Shown here: positions 44,075-52,932 of the stretch, one piece after another
Numbering within the stretch: position 1 is the stretch's first letter
Layout: each line of letters begins with the position of its first letter
Source: Fluviicola chungangensis
GTDB lineage: Bacteria; Bacteroidota; Bacteroidia; Flavobacteriales_D; Crocinitomicaceae
Direction of reading: 5' to 3'
NCBI RefSeq assembly: GCF_007558725.1
Contig: NZ_VLPL01000007.1
Location: 181,979-245,978 of the forward strand
DNA: 64,000 bases
The notes under the pieces: generated by a model
The model's database searches: none
What the model was told of the DNA's origin: nothing
Seen by the model: only the letters and a program-made list of their open reading frames with translations
Made by a program: the position numbers and the translations under genes

Positions 44075-46675
44075 ATGAAAAAATTCCTATCAATTTTATT
44101 TCTTACGTGCGCTTTATCGTCTTTCGGACAAGATAAGGACACCACCATCGTAAACAACACGGCAGGTAAAATTGATACTACCCAATCATCCGCTACCACT
44201 ATCGGTGGAGGCTTGGATTTTAATTACTCCAAAACAGAAAAATACATCCTGGGACCTATCCGCATCGAAGGTGCAGATAACTTCGATCCGCAAGCCATTA
44301 AATTAATTGCAGGATTGAAACAAGGGGAAAGTATTACGATTCCTTCGGACCGAATCAGCAACGCAATCAAAAACCTGTGGAATGAAGGCTTATTTTCCCA
44401 AGTTTCGATTGAAGCCGAAAAGGAAGTTGCCGGAGTAATCTACCTGGTCATTAAACTGACTCCCCGGCCAAAACTTTCCCGTTTCCGGTTTACAGGTGTT
44501 TCAAAAAGGGAAGTTGATAAGATCCGCGAAGAAGTAGATTTATCCTCCGGGCAAACCATTACCGAAAACCTGCTCTTCAAGACCAAGAATAAAATCAAAG
44601 GTTATTTCCTTGAAAAAGGATTCAACAATGTTCAAATCAACATTACCCAAGTTCAGGATACACTTATCAATAATTCCGAAATCTTTTTCATTGATATTGA
44701 CAAAGGTAAAAAGGTAAAAATTAAAAAGATTGAATTTGATGGAAACACCTCCGTCAAACCCTGGAAACTGCGCAGGGCAATGAAAGACACCAAAAGAAGG
44801 TCTATCATGCGTATTTTCAAGCGTTCCAAATTCAATGCTACCGCTTACATCCGGGATAAAGAAGCTGTTCTGGATAAATTCAGAGCGGTTGGTTTAAGAG
44901 ACGTGCGCTTTACAGTAGATTCTGTCTACAAAATAAACAACAGGAACCTGGGAATCTACCTGAAAGTAGAAGAAGGTCAGAAATATTATTTCGGTGATAT
45001 TTCATGGATTGGAAATACGAAATTCAGTTCCGGGCTTTTAGATACCGTATTGGGAATTAAATACGGCGATGTGTATGATAAGCCTTTGTTGGATCAGCGT
45101 TTACATCAGAGTCCGGACGGAAGGGACATTACTTCGCTTTACATGGACAGAGGTTACTTGTTCTTCCACCTGGAACCGGTAGAAACTGGTGTGAAAGACA
45201 ATCACATCAATTACGAAATGCGCATTATTGAAGGTAAGGAAGCACGTGTGAGAAACGTTATTATCAAAGGAAATTACAAAACGAATGAGCATGTCATCCG
45301 TCGGGAAATCCGAACCAAACCGGGAGATTTGTTCAGTAGAAACGACATCATCCGTACACAGCGTGAATTAGCTCAGCTGGGTTATTTTAACGAACAAGGA
45401 TTCCAGGTAAATCCTATACCGAACCCGCAAGATGGAACGGTTGACATCGAATATGTAGTAGAAGAAAAGTCTGCAGATCAGATTGAACTTTCCGGAGGTT
45501 ATGGTGCGGGACGTATTATCGGAACACTTGGATTGACATTCAGTAATTTCTCCGTTAAAAACATCTTCAAACCGAATTCATGGAGCCCGCTTCCAACAGG
45601 TGACGGACAACGACTTTCCATTCGTGCACAAACCAACGGAAGAATTTACCAGGGATATAACTTCTCCTTCACAGAACCTTGGTTGGGAGGGAAAAAACCA
45701 AATTCATTTACTTTCTACTTGAATCATACTTCGTTCTCTTCCAGTTTGACGTTGAAGAAACGTGACCCCAATTACTCCGGAGTCGGCATCACCGGAATGG
45801 GAGTTGGTTTGGGAAGACGTAAAAAATTCCCGGATGATTATTTCAGTGCATACTACGAATTGGCATACCAATACTATGATGTACGTAACTATTCGTCACT
45901 ATTCCCAAGCTTTAATGACGGATATGCAAACGATATCAGTTTGAAATATGCTTTACAGCGTAACTCGATCAATTCACCGATCTATCCGACGGAAGGATCG
46001 AAAATTTCCTTCACTGCAAAAGGGACACTTCCTTATTCTTTGATGGAGAGAAACAAGGATTACAGCACGATGTCTGCACAGGAAACCTTCAAGTACCTGG
46101 AATACTATAAATTGAAATTCACCTTTGAATACTATTTGCCGCTTTCTCCTGACAAAAAACTGGTTTTGATGCCACGCATCGGATTCGGTTACATGGGAGC
46201 TTACAATGCTGCAAAAGGATTGACACCGTTTGAGCGCTTCAACTTAGGTGGTAGTGGTCTTTCCGGGGTAAACCAATTCGGAGGTCGTGAGATCATTGCA
46301 TTGAGAGGTTATGACGACAATGCGTTGTCTTCCAGCGGAGGTGACCCGATCGTTGCGAAATACACCATGGAATTACGCTATCCGATTTCATTGAATCCAC
46401 AGGCAACCTTCTTTGTCCTGGCATTTGCTGAAGCGGGAAATACGTATACCGGTTTCAAAACCTTCAACCCATTCAACGTGAAACGAAGTGTCGGGGCGGG
46501 TGTTCGGATCTTCCTGCCGATGTTCGGTATGCTCGGATTGGATTACGGCTGGGGCTTCGACAAATTGGATAAACACTCATCCGGATACGGAGGATCCATT
46601 GATCAATCCATTGATTCGAAAGGATTCTTCCCTAAATTCACATTCACCATCGGTATGAATCTTGGTGAACTTTAA
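44075..46675 (+). CDS. bamA: Outer-membrane protein assembly factor BamA
   Basis: 866 residues. A signal peptide is followed by tandem POTRA domains (about residues 60-450, for example VRNVIIKGNYKTNEHVIRRE) and a C-terminal 16-strand barrel with the loop-6 motif as IALRGYDD, ending in a beta-signal-like FTFTIGMNLGEL. It inserts barrel proteins into the outer membrane. The two Skp-like chaperones that deliver clients are encoded right after it. Confidence 0.95.
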   Translation: MKKFLSILFLTCALSSFGQDKDTTIVNNTAGKIDTTQSSATTIGGGLDFNYSKTEKYILGPIRIEGADNFDPQAIKLIAGLKQGESITIPSDRISNAIKNLWNEGLFSQVSIEAEKEVAGVIYLVIKLTPRPKLSRFRFTGVSKREVDKIREEVDLSSGQTITENLLFKTKNKIKGYFLEKGFNNVQINITQVQDTLINNSEIFFIDIDKGKKVKIKKIEFDGNTSVKPWKLRRAMKDTKRRSIMRIFKRSKFNATAYIRDKEAVLDKFRAVGLRDVRFTVDSVYKINNRNLGIYLKVEEGQKYYFGDISWIGNTKFSSGLLDTVLGIKYGDVYDKPLLDQRLHQSPDGRDITSLYMDRGYLFFHLEPVETGVKDNHINYEMRIIEGKEARVRNVIIKGNYKTNEHVIRREIRTKPGDLFSRNDIIRTQRELAQLGYFNEQGFQVNPIPNPQDGTVDIEYVVEEKSADQIELSGGYGAGRIIGTLGLTFSNFSVKNIFKPNSWSPLPTGDGQRLSIRAQTNGRIYQGYNFSFTEPWLGGKKPNSFTFYLNHTSFSSSLTLKKRDPNYSGVGITGMGVGLGRRKKFPDDYFSAYYELAYQYYDVRNYSSLFPSFNDGYANDISLKYALQRNSINSPIYPTEGSKISFTAKGTLPYSLMERNKDYSTMSAQETFKYLEYYKLKFTFEYYLPLSPDKKLVLMPRIGFGYMGAYNAAKGLTPFERFNLGGSGLSGVNQFGGREIIALRGYDDNALSSSGGDPIVAKYTMELRYPISLNPQATFFVLAFAEAGNTYTGFKTFNPFNVKRSVGAGVRIFLPMFGMLGLDYGWGFDKLDKHSSGYGGSIDQSIDSKGFFPKFTFTIGMNLGEL

Positions 46676-46717
46676 ACAATAAAAATGTTATCTTCGTCGT
46701 TCTTTCAAATTTCGCCT

Positions 46718-47236
46718 ATGAAAACTCTTGTTTTATGCTTCTTAATGGTCTTTGGCATGACCTTTGTCAGTTCCGCTCAAAAGTACGGTTACATTGACTC
46801 GGAATTTATTTTGAGTAAAATGCCGGAATACAAAGAGGCTAAGGAACGTTTAGACAAATTAGCCGAACGTTGGACCAAAGAAATTGAAGAGCGCTATGAA
46901 ATGATCAAAAAGAAAAAGGAGAATTTTCTAAGAGAAGAAAGTTTATTGCCTAGCGAAGAGAAAACGAAACGCGAAGAGGAGATTAAAACACTGGAATCAG
47001 AAGCCATGCAAATGCAGCAAACACGCTTCGGAGTTGCCGGGGATTACTTCCAAAAACGACAGGAATTAATCAAACCGATTCAGGACCGGGTTTACGAAGC
47101 AATGCAAACTGTTGCTTCAAAACGGAATTATAGTTTTATCTTTGACAAATCAAATCAAAGTAACCTTGTTTATGCCGACAGCAAATTTGACATCAGTGAC
47201 GAAGTTCTGCGGGAAATGGGTGTAAGCACGAAGTAA
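46718..47236 (+). CDS. OmpH/Skp-family periplasmic chaperone (first copy)
   Basis: 172 residues. The signal peptide ends near SSAQ, followed by KYGYIDSEFILSKMPEYKEA, a long coiled-coil hairpin (about residues 50-120) and a beta-sheet closing segment (KRNYSFIFDKS). It forms jellyfish-shaped trimers that hold unfolded outer-membrane proteins. The ATG at 46718 starts the signal peptide; an upstream ATG at 46685 is less likely. Third gene of the uppS-bamA operon. Confidence 0.92.
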   Translation: MKTLVLCFLMVFGMTFVSSAQKYGYIDSEFILSKMPEYKEAKERLDKLAERWTKEIEERYEMIKKKKENFLREESLLPSEEKTKREEEIKTLESEAMQMQQTRFGVAGDYFQKRQELIKPIQDRVYEAMQTVASKRNYSFIFDKSNQSNLVYADSKFDISDEVLREMGVSTK

Positions 47237-47260
47237 ATAAATGATAACTAAAAAACAAAA

Positions 47261-47788
47261 ATGAAAAAAATCCTATTTGCCCTGGCACTTACAGTATGTG
47301 CAATCGCAACTACACAAGCTCAATCAAAGATCGGGCACGTAAGATCACAAGTATTGTTGGATACCATGCCTTCACGTAAAGCTGCTATCAAAGAAATCAA
47401 GGAAATCGAGAATGCCGGCTTGAAAGAGTTAAAGGATGCCGATAGTGCGATCCAGGTTGCCTATATCAAGTATCAGAAAGATGCTCCCGGGATGTCTGAA
47501 ACTGTAAGACAATACGAGGAAAACCGTATTCGCCGCATGCAGCAAAACCTGGAAGAGCGCCAGCAACAAATTGACCAGCAATTGCAAACGATGACCCAGG
47601 AAATGAATGTCGTAATCCTTGATCGTGTTAAAAAAGCGGTAGCTATCGTAGCGAATGCCAAGAAATACAACTACATCATCGATGAAAGCACCACACTTTT
47701 CTCGGCAGGTGGTGTTGATGTAACAAACGAGGTAATTGTAGAATTATTGAAACTGGAAGCAGAAGCTGCTAAAAAACCGGGTAAGTAA
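47261..47788 (+). CDS. OmpH/Skp-family periplasmic chaperone (second copy)
   Basis: 175 residues with a signal peptide (TTQAQ), the SKIGHVRSQVLLDTMPSRKA opening, a charged coiled-coil hairpin rich in Gln (ERQQQIDQQLQTMTQEM) and a KYNYIIDES closing strand. It is a paralogue of the preceding gene, 25 bp downstream. Tandem skp-like genes after bamA are usual in Bacteroidota. A strong terminator ends the operon. Confidence 0.92.
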   Translation: MKKILFALALTVCAIATTQAQSKIGHVRSQVLLDTMPSRKAAIKEIKEIENAGLKELKDADSAIQVAYIKYQKDAPGMSETVRQYEENRIRRMQQNLEERQQQIDQQLQTMTQEMNVVILDRVKKAVAIVANAKKYNYIIDESTTLFSAGGVDVTNEVIVELLKLEAEAAKKPGK

Positions 47789-47803
47789 TTATCAAAACAC
47801 ATA

Positions 47804-47837
47804 AAACAGGGGCGGAAAAATTCCGCCCCTGTTTATT
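47804..47837 (+). terminator. Terminator of the uppS-bamA-skp operon
   Basis: AAACAGGGGCGGAA (47804-47817) pairs perfectly with TTCCGCCCCTGTTT (47821-47834) around AAA, then ATTTAA. Confidence 0.88.
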
Positions 47838-47846
47838 TAACACACT

Positions 47847-47866
47847 TTAATTACCATGGTAATTAA
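47847..47866. promoter_or_regulatory. 20-nt perfect palindrome upstream of the dioxygenase gene (candidate operator)
   Basis: TTAATTACCATGGTAATTAA equals its own reverse complement and ends eight bases before the TATCTTTG box, covering the spacer and -33 region. Such placement suits a dimeric repressor such as a MarR or TetR protein. No regulator gene is adjacent. Confidence 0.5.
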
Positions 47867-47874
47867 TAACATCG

Positions 47875-47882
47875 TATCTTTG
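47875..47882 (+). promoter_or_regulatory. -7 box (TATCTTTG) four bases before the dioxygenase gene start
   Basis: An exact TAnnTTTG, then TTCC, then ATG at 47887; the predicted transcript starts at the start codon. Confidence 0.55.
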
Positions 47883-47886
47883 TTCC

Positions 47887-48765
47887 ATGAAACGCCAATC
47901 ATTTGTAAAAGGTATGTTAGGATTTGCTGCACTCGGTGGATTGACTTCTGTCCATTCCCTCGGAAAATTATTGAACGAAGAAGATTACACCTACCCCGTC
48001 CTGTTTATAGGACATGGTTCTCCCATGAATGGAATTGAAGACAATCATTTTTCAAAGCAATGGAAAAATGAGGTAGAACACCTGCCGAATCCAAAAGCAG
48101 TCCTTGTTATTTCTGCTCACTGGCTCACCAACGGAACTTACGTTACGGCCATGGAGCATCCACAGACTATCCACGATTTCGGAGGTTTCCCGGAGGAATT
48201 ATTCGCAGTACAATATCCTGCTCCCGGAAGCCCTAAATGGGCACAGCAAACCAAAGACCTGGTAAAAAGCACGACGGTTCACCTGGATCATGAATGGGGA
48301 TTGGATCACGGCACCTGGACCGTTGTTCGTCACATGTACCCGGATGCAGAGATTCCGGTGCTCCAACTGTCCATCGATTATAACAAACCGGCTGCATACC
48401 ATTATGCATTGGCCATGGAGTTAAAAGAGCTCCGCAAAAAAGGCGTATTGATCATCGGGAGCGGAAACATGGTCCACAATCTCCGAATGGTAGCTTGGGA
48501 CAAATTAAATACCACCGATTTTGGTTACGATTGGGCCATAGAAGCAAATGAAACATTCAACAGGCTTATTACTGACCGGAACCACCAGGCATTAATCGAT
48601 TATCAAAAATTGGGCTCCTTTGCCCAACTGGCGATTCCGACACCGGACCATTATTTTCCATTGATCTATAGCCTGGGGCTATCCGATACAAAGGATGAGA
48701 TTACAATATTCAACAATGAAATGGTTGGCGGCTCGCTGAATATGACCTCTGTTCGATTTGGGTAA
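47887..48765 (+). CDS. ygiD: Extradiol ring-cleavage dioxygenase, YgiD/DODA type
   Basis: 292 residues of the class III extradiol (LigB) superfamily, close to 4,5-DOPA dioxygenase. Metal-binding His residues appear in FIGHGSPMNG, ISAHWLT, and GLDHGTWTVV, with another in NMVHNLR. The N-terminal 25 residues (FVKGMLGFAALGGLTSVHS) resemble a signal or Tat-less leader, unusual for this mostly cytosolic family. The substrate is uncertain. A 20-nt palindrome covers the promoter, suggesting tight control. Confidence 0.88.
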   Translation: MKRQSFVKGMLGFAALGGLTSVHSLGKLLNEEDYTYPVLFIGHGSPMNGIEDNHFSKQWKNEVEHLPNPKAVLVISAHWLTNGTYVTAMEHPQTIHDFGGFPEELFAVQYPAPGSPKWAQQTKDLVKSTTVHLDHEWGLDHGTWTVVRHMYPDAEIPVLQLSIDYNKPAAYHYALAMELKELRKKGVLIIGSGNMVHNLRMVAWDKLNTTDFGYDWAIEANETFNRLITDRNHQALIDYQKLGSFAQLAIPTPDHYFPLIYSLGLSDTKDEITIFNNEMVGGSLNMTSVRFG

Positions 48766-48788
48766 AACGGAACGATTGTGTACTTTTG
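48757..48788 (+). promoter_or_regulatory. Promoter (TTTG, 20 nt, TACTTTTG) of murI, four bases from the start
   Basis: -33 TTTG at 48757-48760 and -7 TACTTTTG at 48781-48788, both exact. Four bases (GCGT) separate it from the ATG at 48793, predicting a leaderless mRNA. This is the most complete case of that layout in the window. Confidence 0.65.
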
Positions 48789-48792
48789 GCGT

Positions 48793-49620
48793 ATGTCAGT
48801 GAAAGGTCCAATTGGTGTTTTTGATTCCGGGTATGGAGGTTTAACCGTCCTGAAAGAAATCAGAGAAAAACTACCTGAATATGATTTCCTCTATCTTGGA
48901 GACAATGCCAGAGCTCCTTACGGCTCCAGAAGTTTCGACGTGATTTATCAATACACCTGGCAGGCCGTACAGGCTTTATTCGATAACGATTGTTCCCTGG
49001 TAATTCTTGCGTGCAATACTGCTTCAGCAAAAGCATTACGCAGCATCCAACGCATTAAACTGCCCGAGTCCTATCCCGATAAACGGGTGTTGGGCGTAAT
49101 CAGGCCCAGTACGGAAGAGCTTGATAAACACACCAAAACCAAACACGTGGGTGTTCTGGGAACGGAAGGAACGATTCGTTCAAACAGTTATGAAATCGAG
49201 CTGGCTAAATTTGCTCCCGACCTGGTAGTGAATCAGCATGCTTGTCCGATGTGGGTTCCATTAATTGAAAACAATCAATTTGATACCCCGGGAGGTATTT
49301 ATTTTATTCAAAATGACTTGGTATCCATCCTGGAAAAGGATCCGAAAATCGATACAATCCTCTTGGCCTGCACCCACTACCCCATTTTAATTGAACAATT
49401 ACAACGGTTACTTCCAACACATATTGAAATATTGGCACAGGGAAAAATTGTTGCTGAAAGTTTGGCTGATTACCTGTCCCGCCACCCTGAGGTGGACACT
49501 CAATGCTCAAAAGGTGGAACAGTCAGATACCTCACAACTGAAAACGCCAAAGATTTCAGTGAAAAGGCTTCACTCCTGATGAACGACCAAATAGAAGCGG
49601 AACATTTAACTTTACATTAA
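48793..49620 (+). CDS. murI: Glutamate racemase
   Basis: 275 residues. It makes D-glutamate for peptidoglycan. The two catalytic Cys are in LACNTASAKA and LACTHYPIL, the catalytic Asp in FDSGYGGLTVL, and YLGDNARAPYG is present. The ATG at 48793 is preferred over a TTG-type extension at 48778 because the promoter box overlaps the longer version. The TSUP transporter starts 12 bases after the stop. Confidence 0.96.
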   Translation: MSVKGPIGVFDSGYGGLTVLKEIREKLPEYDFLYLGDNARAPYGSRSFDVIYQYTWQAVQALFDNDCSLVILACNTASAKALRSIQRIKLPESYPDKRVLGVIRPSTEELDKHTKTKHVGVLGTEGTIRSNSYEIELAKFAPDLVVNQHACPMWVPLIENNQFDTPGGIYFIQNDLVSILEKDPKIDTILLACTHYPILIEQLQRLLPTHIEILAQGKIVAESLADYLSRHPEVDTQCSKGGTVRYLTTENAKDFSEKASLLMNDQIEAEHLTLH

Positions 49621-49631
49621 AACAATTCTCC

Positions 49632-50432
49632 TTGACTTTAGAAATAATCGGATATTTTTTAGCGCTTTTTGTCGGTCTTGTACTCGGAATCCTCGGAGGT
49701 GGAGGTTCTATTCTGGCAGTACCCATTTTGGTTGCTTTCTTTCAGCTGGAACCACAAAACGCAACTGTTTATTCGCTATTCATTGTCGGAGTAACCTCTC
49801 TTTTTGGAGCAATTCAGCATTTCAAAGCCAAACTGATCAATCTAGCAAACACCTTGCTATTCGGTATCCCGGCCGTAATCAGTATTTCACTTACACGATT
49901 ATTCGTTATTCCGGCAATTCCGCATACAATCCATTTGGGAAATCAAATTGTTTTTGAAAAGAATACCTTTATCATGTCTTTGTTCGCGATCCTGATGATC
50001 CTTGCTTCCATCCCCATGATCAGAGGTCAAAAAGAACATGCCACAGCAAAAAAGAACAGACCTTTGATGTTGATAATTTTTGGAGCGATTATCGGGCTTA
50101 TCAGTGGTTTGGTAGGAGCCGGAGGAGGTTTTATGATCATCCCTTCCCTTTCCATTTTCATGAAGGTCCCGATCAAAAACGCCATTGCAACTTCTATCGT
50201 CATTATTGCAATTAATTCACTAAGCGGATTCACCGCGGAATTATTTACCCCCCATCTAAAATTAAACTGGATAATCCTTCTTGGTTTTACCTTAATTGCA
50301 ACCGTAGGTTTAATTATCGGTTTAAAACTGAACCACAAAATTCAATCCACCAAACTCAAAAAAGGATTTGGCATATTCGTGCTCCTGATAGGAATCGCAA
50401 TCCTGGCAACAGAACTGGTTTCCGTCAGTTAG
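49632..50432 (+). CDS. TSUP (TauE/SafE) family membrane transporter
   Basis: 266 residues with about eight membrane helices. The family repeats GLVLGILGGGGSILAVPILV near the start and GLISGLVGAGGGFMIIPSLS in the second half are clear. TSUP proteins export or import sulfur compounds such as sulfite or sulfoacetate; the substrate cannot be told here. The start is TTG at 49632, as no ATG is available before the first helix. It probably shares the murI transcript. The stop overlaps the convergent DUF5686 gene by four bases. Confidence 0.88.
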   Translation: MTLEIIGYFLALFVGLVLGILGGGGSILAVPILVAFFQLEPQNATVYSLFIVGVTSLFGAIQHFKAKLINLANTLLFGIPAVISISLTRLFVIPAIPHTIHLGNQIVFEKNTFIMSLFAILMILASIPMIRGQKEHATAKKNRPLMLIIFGAIIGLISGLVGAGGGFMIIPSLSIFMKVPIKNAIATSIVIIAINSLSGFTAELFTPHLKLNWIILLGFTLIATVGLIIGLKLNHKIQSTKLKKGFGIFVLLIGIAILATELVSVS

Positions 50433-52828
50433 AACAGCATAATATTCAAACTGAACTTCGCCGTGAGGTTGTTCTCAACTTTCGGTGAAATCACACCTCC
50501 CGCATAATGGTAGAACCCTCCGATACCGAATCCGATCCGGTTTAGGATTAGCAGATTGTTTGCAAGCAATCCCGTTTCGGCATATCCTTTATCCAGTGAA
50601 TTAAATGCAATGGAGTGACGGCTCTGATCTTCTTTACTTCCATATCCCAACGCATGGTGAATTGCAAATTGAGGTGCAGTCCATTTTTTATTGGTTTTAA
50701 TGGCCTTAAAATCAAACCGGGTAAACAAGGCTGTCATTTTCGAGGAATAATAGGTAGAAGCAATCATCGTTTCAAAGGAGTTTGCTGCAGATAATTTCCA
50801 CATTCCGCCAGTACCCTGACCAACTTGCTGCAATAATAACGGGGAATCCCCTTCGACCACCGTTCCCATTAAGACATAAGTCAATTTACCAACTGCCCGA
50901 ACAGGTACAATTTGCTGAATGCCTCCCGTTACACGCGTATAATCAATTTTAGCAGCCGTAACACCCGGAAGGCTTTTCGTCACCTTCAAAGTAAGTATGG
51001 GCCACTTCGATCCCAGCGAAACACGCTTTGTTCCCAAAGACATCACCTTATCACGGATGGCCCAGGTCAATTCCAAAGAGCTTTCCGCAATATCGTAATG
51101 GTCGGTCGATCCCATTTCAGTTTTTTTCCACTGGTATTGATATCCTTCCGTAAATTCAATGCGCTGATAAGATCCTGCAAGCCGGAATTTCATCCGTGGA
51201 AAAACATAACCTGAAAAAGCAATTTCACCGATTCGCTGTTTATCCATCTGACGAATGTATATGTCGCGGTAGAAAGAGTTCAAGCGTGTAACTACCGGTT
51301 CCGCACTCAAACCTACGCCCCCGCGTTCAACGATATCCTGTTGGTACCTGGCTTCAAAATCCAGGAAATATTTGGGAATCAGGGTGACTTTTCCATACCC
51401 TCCGTATTTCCACATTTTATCTTTAAAACCATATGCGAAGTATCCTCCAACACGAAAACGGGTGGACAATTTATCACTGGTTTCCAATCCGATCCCTAAA
51501 CGGAACCCTTCATAATCCCTATAGTTTACCAACCTCAGAATATCCGCCTGGAAATAACCTAACGGAATCTTCCCCTGCAAAAGCGATTGGAGTGTTTTCA
51601 GTTTTCCTTCCAGGTTTTCCTTCTCGGAAAGACTGTCAACAAACTCATAGGTTCTCAAATCCTTATCATCCAGGTCGTATTTTCTTTTCCCTTCCCAATG
51701 CGTGCTGTCCTTACTGTTCGCATCACGGGCTGTCTCCACGAAAACGGCATTGAACCGCTGATCTTTCAAATCGGCGTCCAGGACTACTTTGTCAATGTAC
51801 GTATTTCCTTTCCCAACCAGGTATGCATCTTTAATTTTGGAAGTAAAGGATAAACCCGGTGCGGTTACTTCCGTTGATAATTTATACGGAAACCACTTCT
51901 TCCCTTCCAGCAAAGTGTATTCCTGGATAATCCGCGGATGAACCCCTCCCTTATTCTCAGCAGGTTCTGCATCGACCTTTTCAACGGCAAATCCTCTCGT
52001 ATTGATATACAGCCTTCCTTTCATTCCTTCAAAGTTCTTGTCTTTTCTAGGCTGGAACCGGATGGTATAAGTCGTATCCCCAGGAGCAGTGATCGTAGTA
52101 TCTTCGAGGATAAATAAATACCTCCGAATTGATCCCAAGGCCAGCGGATTCAAATAAGAACGCCCCAATATATCAAACTGATTGTCGTAAAAATTGAACG
52201 ATTGTAATTCATTGGCAAAAGTGGAGAACATCGGATCTGAAAAACCCGAAACGCGGTAAGCGCTGATGACTTCTTTTTCCTTGAACGGTGGTTTGAAGTA
52301 TTTGGTTGAGGTACTTTCCAATAAAAAAATGTGTTGCTGATCAAAGAATTTTCTCAAATCAAGCAAGTTCGTATCTGCAGTTGTATCTGAAATTTGTGCC
52401 AATGCATCCTGGTTGATCGTAAAGACAAATTTGCTGTAACTCTCATATTTAAAAGCTACATCTGATTTGGGATGGTTCTTTTTTCTATTTTCTATTGCCT
52501 GCTCCATGATGCGTTCCGCAGGATTGACACCGGGCAAAATTGTTACTTCTTCAATTTCACTCGGTTGTTCACGCATGAAAACAATCATATCACCTGTAAT
52601 GGTGATCGTCGTATCACGAAAACTGGTCATTTTAAGCGTCACCTGAGTATTTCCCGGAGGATTGGTAAATCTTCCATCCAAATCCGCCAAAAAAGGCTTT
52701 CCAACCTGGGGATACACCTTCACAAAAGGGATCGGAGAATGTGACACATCCTCCTGTATCTGAATATGTTGTGCGAAAATAACCGGTGATAAAAGAAGAG
52801 TAAATAAGCTTAATAAAATGGTTTTCAT
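50429..52828 (-). CDS. DUF5686 outer-membrane protein with carboxypeptidase-like N-terminal domain
   Basis: 799 residues. A signal peptide (to about VIFAQ) is followed by a carboxypeptidase-regulatory-like beta-sandwich (IPFVKVYPQVGKPFLADLDG), a middle DUF5686 region (NPAERIMEQAIENRKKNHP is the typical entry motif) and a C-terminal half of alternating strands, probably a beta-barrel, ending FSLNIMLF. It is expected in the outer membrane. Function unknown; family members often resemble TonB-dependent receptors in their N-terminal domain. Single-gene unit. Confidence 0.88.
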   Translation of the reverse strand: MKTILLSLFTLLLSPVIFAQHIQIQEDVSHSPIPFVKVYPQVGKPFLADLDGRFTNPPGNTQVTLKMTSFRDTTITITGDMIVFMREQPSEIEEVTILPGVNPAERIMEQAIENRKKNHPKSDVAFKYESYSKFVFTINQDALAQISDTTADTNLLDLRKFFDQQHIFLLESTSTKYFKPPFKEKEVISAYRVSGFSDPMFSTFANELQSFNFYDNQFDILGRSYLNPLALGSIRRYLFILEDTTITAPGDTTYTIRFQPRKDKNFEGMKGRLYINTRGFAVEKVDAEPAENKGGVHPRIIQEYTLLEGKKWFPYKLSTEVTAPGLSFTSKIKDAYLVGKGNTYIDKVVLDADLKDQRFNAVFVETARDANSKDSTHWEGKRKYDLDDKDLRTYEFVDSLSEKENLEGKLKTLQSLLQGKIPLGYFQADILRLVNYRDYEGFRLGIGLETSDKLSTRFRVGGYFAYGFKDKMWKYGGYGKVTLIPKYFLDFEARYQQDIVERGGVGLSAEPVVTRLNSFYRDIYIRQMDKQRIGEIAFSGYVFPRMKFRLAGSYQRIEFTEGYQYQWKKTEMGSTDHYDIAESSLELTWAIRDKVMSLGTKRVSLGSKWPILTLKVTKSLPGVTAAKIDYTRVTGGIQQIVPVRAVGKLTYVLMGTVVEGDSPLLLQQVGQGTGGMWKLSAANSFETMIASTYYSSKMTALFTRFDFKAIKTNKKWTAPQFAIHHALGYGSKEDQSRHSIAFNSLDKGYAETGLLANNLLILNRIGFGIGGFYHYAGGVISPKVENNLTAKFSLNIMLF

Positions 52829-52932
52829 GATAGTCCTTGTCTTATTGGTAAGACAAACTAAATCAAAAAAAGTTACAGTTACTTAAAAAAAACGAGAAGT
52901 TTCATTGCAGTTCCGTAATTTCGTAAGGAGAG

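Noticed and set aside
52925..52932. AAGGAG as a Shine-Dalgarno site for the radical SAM gene
   Set aside because: Only two bases separate it from the ATG, too close for normal pairing; its use is doubtful.
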